From Mangifera indica (taxonomy: Eukaryota; Streptophyta; Magnoliopsida; Sapindales; Anacardiaceae), in the NCBI RefSeq assembly GCF_011075055.1, contig NC_058137.1:4578771-4642770 (forward strand): 64,000 nt of DNA, read 5' to 3'. Under the pieces are notes generated by a model. That model was not told the DNA's origin, made no database searches, and worked only from the letters and a program-made list of their open reading frames with translations. A program made the position numbers and the translations under genes. Below, piece after piece: positions 62,214-64,000 of this stretch. Within the stretch, counting starts at the first letter, position 1, and each line of letters starts with the position of its first letter.

Positions 62214-62905
62214 GGCCAAATGACTAGGGCCACCAAGGTTTGTGCAAACTCGATTTTCTATTTGTTAATTATAAAAAATTTAAATATTTACATATAAATT
62301 AAATTTTACTATTATTATTATGGATAAAATTATTATTAATAAAAATATTTTAAAAATTAAGAGTTTATCACATTTTTATCCTTTAGGTTTAAAAACTAAA
62401 ATTCTCTCACCCAAAGTTTAAAAAACTTATATTTCTCCCCTTGATTTTTCTAGCATGTTGTTGGCACCCAAAGACAGAGGTGTTCATTCTCCCTCTTGAC
62501 TTTTCTCTCAACCACACTTCATTCCCAATCATTATCAACTAACAAGGACGAATCGTGTCTTTGTTGGTCTCTTTCTTGAGTCGATGATAGTCGAGAATAT
62601 AACAGAAGAGAGAGACATAACACAACCATCATTGCCACTGGTTGCCGACAATGATGGTTGGAAAAACCCTAAGAGAATAATGTTCATTTTTCAAACTTTA
62701 GGTGAGAGATATTTATTAGATTTTTAACCTTAAGGGAGATATGTGATAAATTTTTAGTTTTTTTAAAATATTTTTTTAAATGATAATTTTATTTTTGACA
62801 ATAACAGTAAATTTTAATGGACGAATGTGTATTCGAATTTTTAATAGTTAACGGATAAGAAGTTAAACTTGCATCAAACATTGGGTGAGAAATAGTCTTT
62901 TGGCC
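62214..62905. mobile_element. MULE-type MITE, 692 bp
   Basis: Left end GGCCAAATGACTAGGGCC, right end GGGTGAGAAATAGTCTTTTGGCC. Flanks TTTTTATAA (62205-62213) and CTTTTATAA (62906-62914) agree at 8 of 9. The interior is AT-rich and non-coding. Confidence 0.85.
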
Positions 62906-64000
62906 CTTTTATAATTATAAAATTCACATTTGATCAACTATGAGCAGGCACTTCAATAGGCTAGGCTGGGCCTTAGGCATGCACAATAATAAGCCTTTAG
63001 GGCGGGCCAGTGCATGAATTTTTGAAGGCTTAAAGTGCGACCCTTTATATAGGGTTGGAGCAGACCTTAATGGAGCCAACTCACCGGCCAACCCATCTAA
63101 ACAATTTTTTATAAAATTTTAATTAAAACTTTTAAACACAAATTATTTTTTAATTATTAGAATCGAAAACGGTATCCCTAACATTTTATTTATAATTTCT
63201 CACTTGTGAAGGAGGAATAACAAAATTATATGATAAAAAATATTATAAATTTATACCATAATACAAATAAATTAATTTACATATGTATAATTATAAATAT
63301 AAATAAAATATATATACCATACTATTTATCTACTCATCTTCAACATCCAAATTTCTGAATTCATTTGACATTAAATCTTTTTATAATATTTTGTAATGAT
63401 AAAATTGAAATGAAAATAAAATTATAAACACAAAAAATTATTATTTATAAATTTAGACAGTTTTCGAAAGAGACTTGATAAAAAAAATGAAATTACGAAT
63501 ATAATAAAATAATTGAGATCGAAAGGTTTATAAATAAAATTAAAAATATTTACATAGAAAAAATTAAAGAAAAATAAAGGCCTTGCTTCTTCTTCCTTCC
63601 CCCCCTTTTTTTTTTTTTTTAATTTATAAATTGTATTAGATCAAACCGCCCATAAGCTTAATATTAAAATCTATACTCCAGTTCAAAAGGCCCATGCCCA
63701 ATGGACACGTCAACCATAAGCCATAATTATTTATATTTCACGTCGCATTGAGACTCAAAGCTACAACAGCTCTGGAACTAAAGCAAAGTAGTTCGCCCTA
63801 CTTATAAATGTACCTGCCAATCACTTTCTTGTGATTCCATCGAATCAAGTATATATACAACTTTATAAATGAGTGATTTTGTTTTCAGATCAATGGCATT
63901 ACAATCTGATTCGTCCTTCTGAAATGTGAAATACCCAGTTGCTAAAATATGATCACAGGGAGGCATGGAGTTTTGGTGTAGGGGAGATACAAGTGAGGAT

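Larger units (their letters stand above)
58060..64000. other. intergenic region dominated by MITEs and microsatellites
   Basis: No protein gene is supported. It includes three MULE-type MITEs (58370-59140, 59875-61219 and 62214-62905), a nested TTTGGT-family element, and three (TA)n tracts. GGGCC-rich sequence flanks the last MULE-MITE (62030-62213 and 62940-63110), resembling a repeat interrupted by it. The final 300 bp (63700-64000) are less AT-rich and might be the edge of a gene beyond the window, but show no convincing exon. Confidence 0.55.

Noticed and set aside
63700..64000. Possible exon at the right edge
   Set aside because: The base composition shifts, but no open frame with splice sites or known protein motifs is visible before the window ends.

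Overview
This is nuclear DNA from a flowering plant, most likely a eudicot. It is AT-rich, its genes have GT-AG introns, all recognised proteins are plant types, and the space between and inside genes is full of small non-autonomous transposons. I could not name the species. There is no bacterial, viral, organellar, rRNA, tRNA or CRISPR content.

Six protein-coding genes can be reconstructed. In order: (1) a TAF12-type TFIID subunit, minus strand, 8 coding exons, 4896-9790, about 519 aa. (2) An intronless peroxisomal-type acyl-activating enzyme (AMP-binding ligase), minus, 14729-16450. (3) NBS1/nibrin, the FHA-BRCT subunit of the MRE11-RAD50-NBS1 DNA-repair complex, plus, 13 coding exons, 23461-36921, 577 aa. 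(4) A PLAC8/cell-number-regulator membrane protein, minus, 3 coding exons, 39195-42599, 188 aa. (5) A single-exon NDR1/HIN1-like LEA_2 membrane protein, minus, 45949-46725. (6) A mitochondrial DEAD-box RNA helicase of the PMH/RH53 type, minus, 6 coding exons, 54511-57924, 612 aa, with a probable 3'UTR intron. NBS1 and the PLAC8 gene converge. The six genes do not form a pathway; they are ordinary housekeeping or stress-related neighbours.

The most informative non-genic structure lies between 17.3 and 23.6 kb. The NBS1 promoter and first exon are partly duplicated in direct orientation (about 17346-20520 against 22268-23560). The distal copy keeps an ATG and a splice donor in the same phase as the real exon 1, so it could be an alternative first exon. 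That copy holds three MITE insertions that the proximal copy lacks, which gives within-window empty sites for three element families: a hAT-like family rich in GAGCTCG words (8-bp target duplications), a Mutator-like family with GGCCAAAG termini (9-bp duplications), and a small palindromic family (8-bp duplications). The same families recur across the window. A TRIM-like mini-LTR element sits in NBS1 intron 8, one MITE lies in the helicase 3'UTR intron, and a MULE-MITE near 60 kb carries a nested element. Long (TA)n tracts mark several intergenic sites.

The regions 1-2900, 10-14.6 kb, 46.8-53.5 kb and 58-64 kb are AT-rich repeat-laden intergenic DNA without a supportable gene. I found no clear candidate for an undescribed biological system; the interest is in NBS1 gene structure and transposon history.
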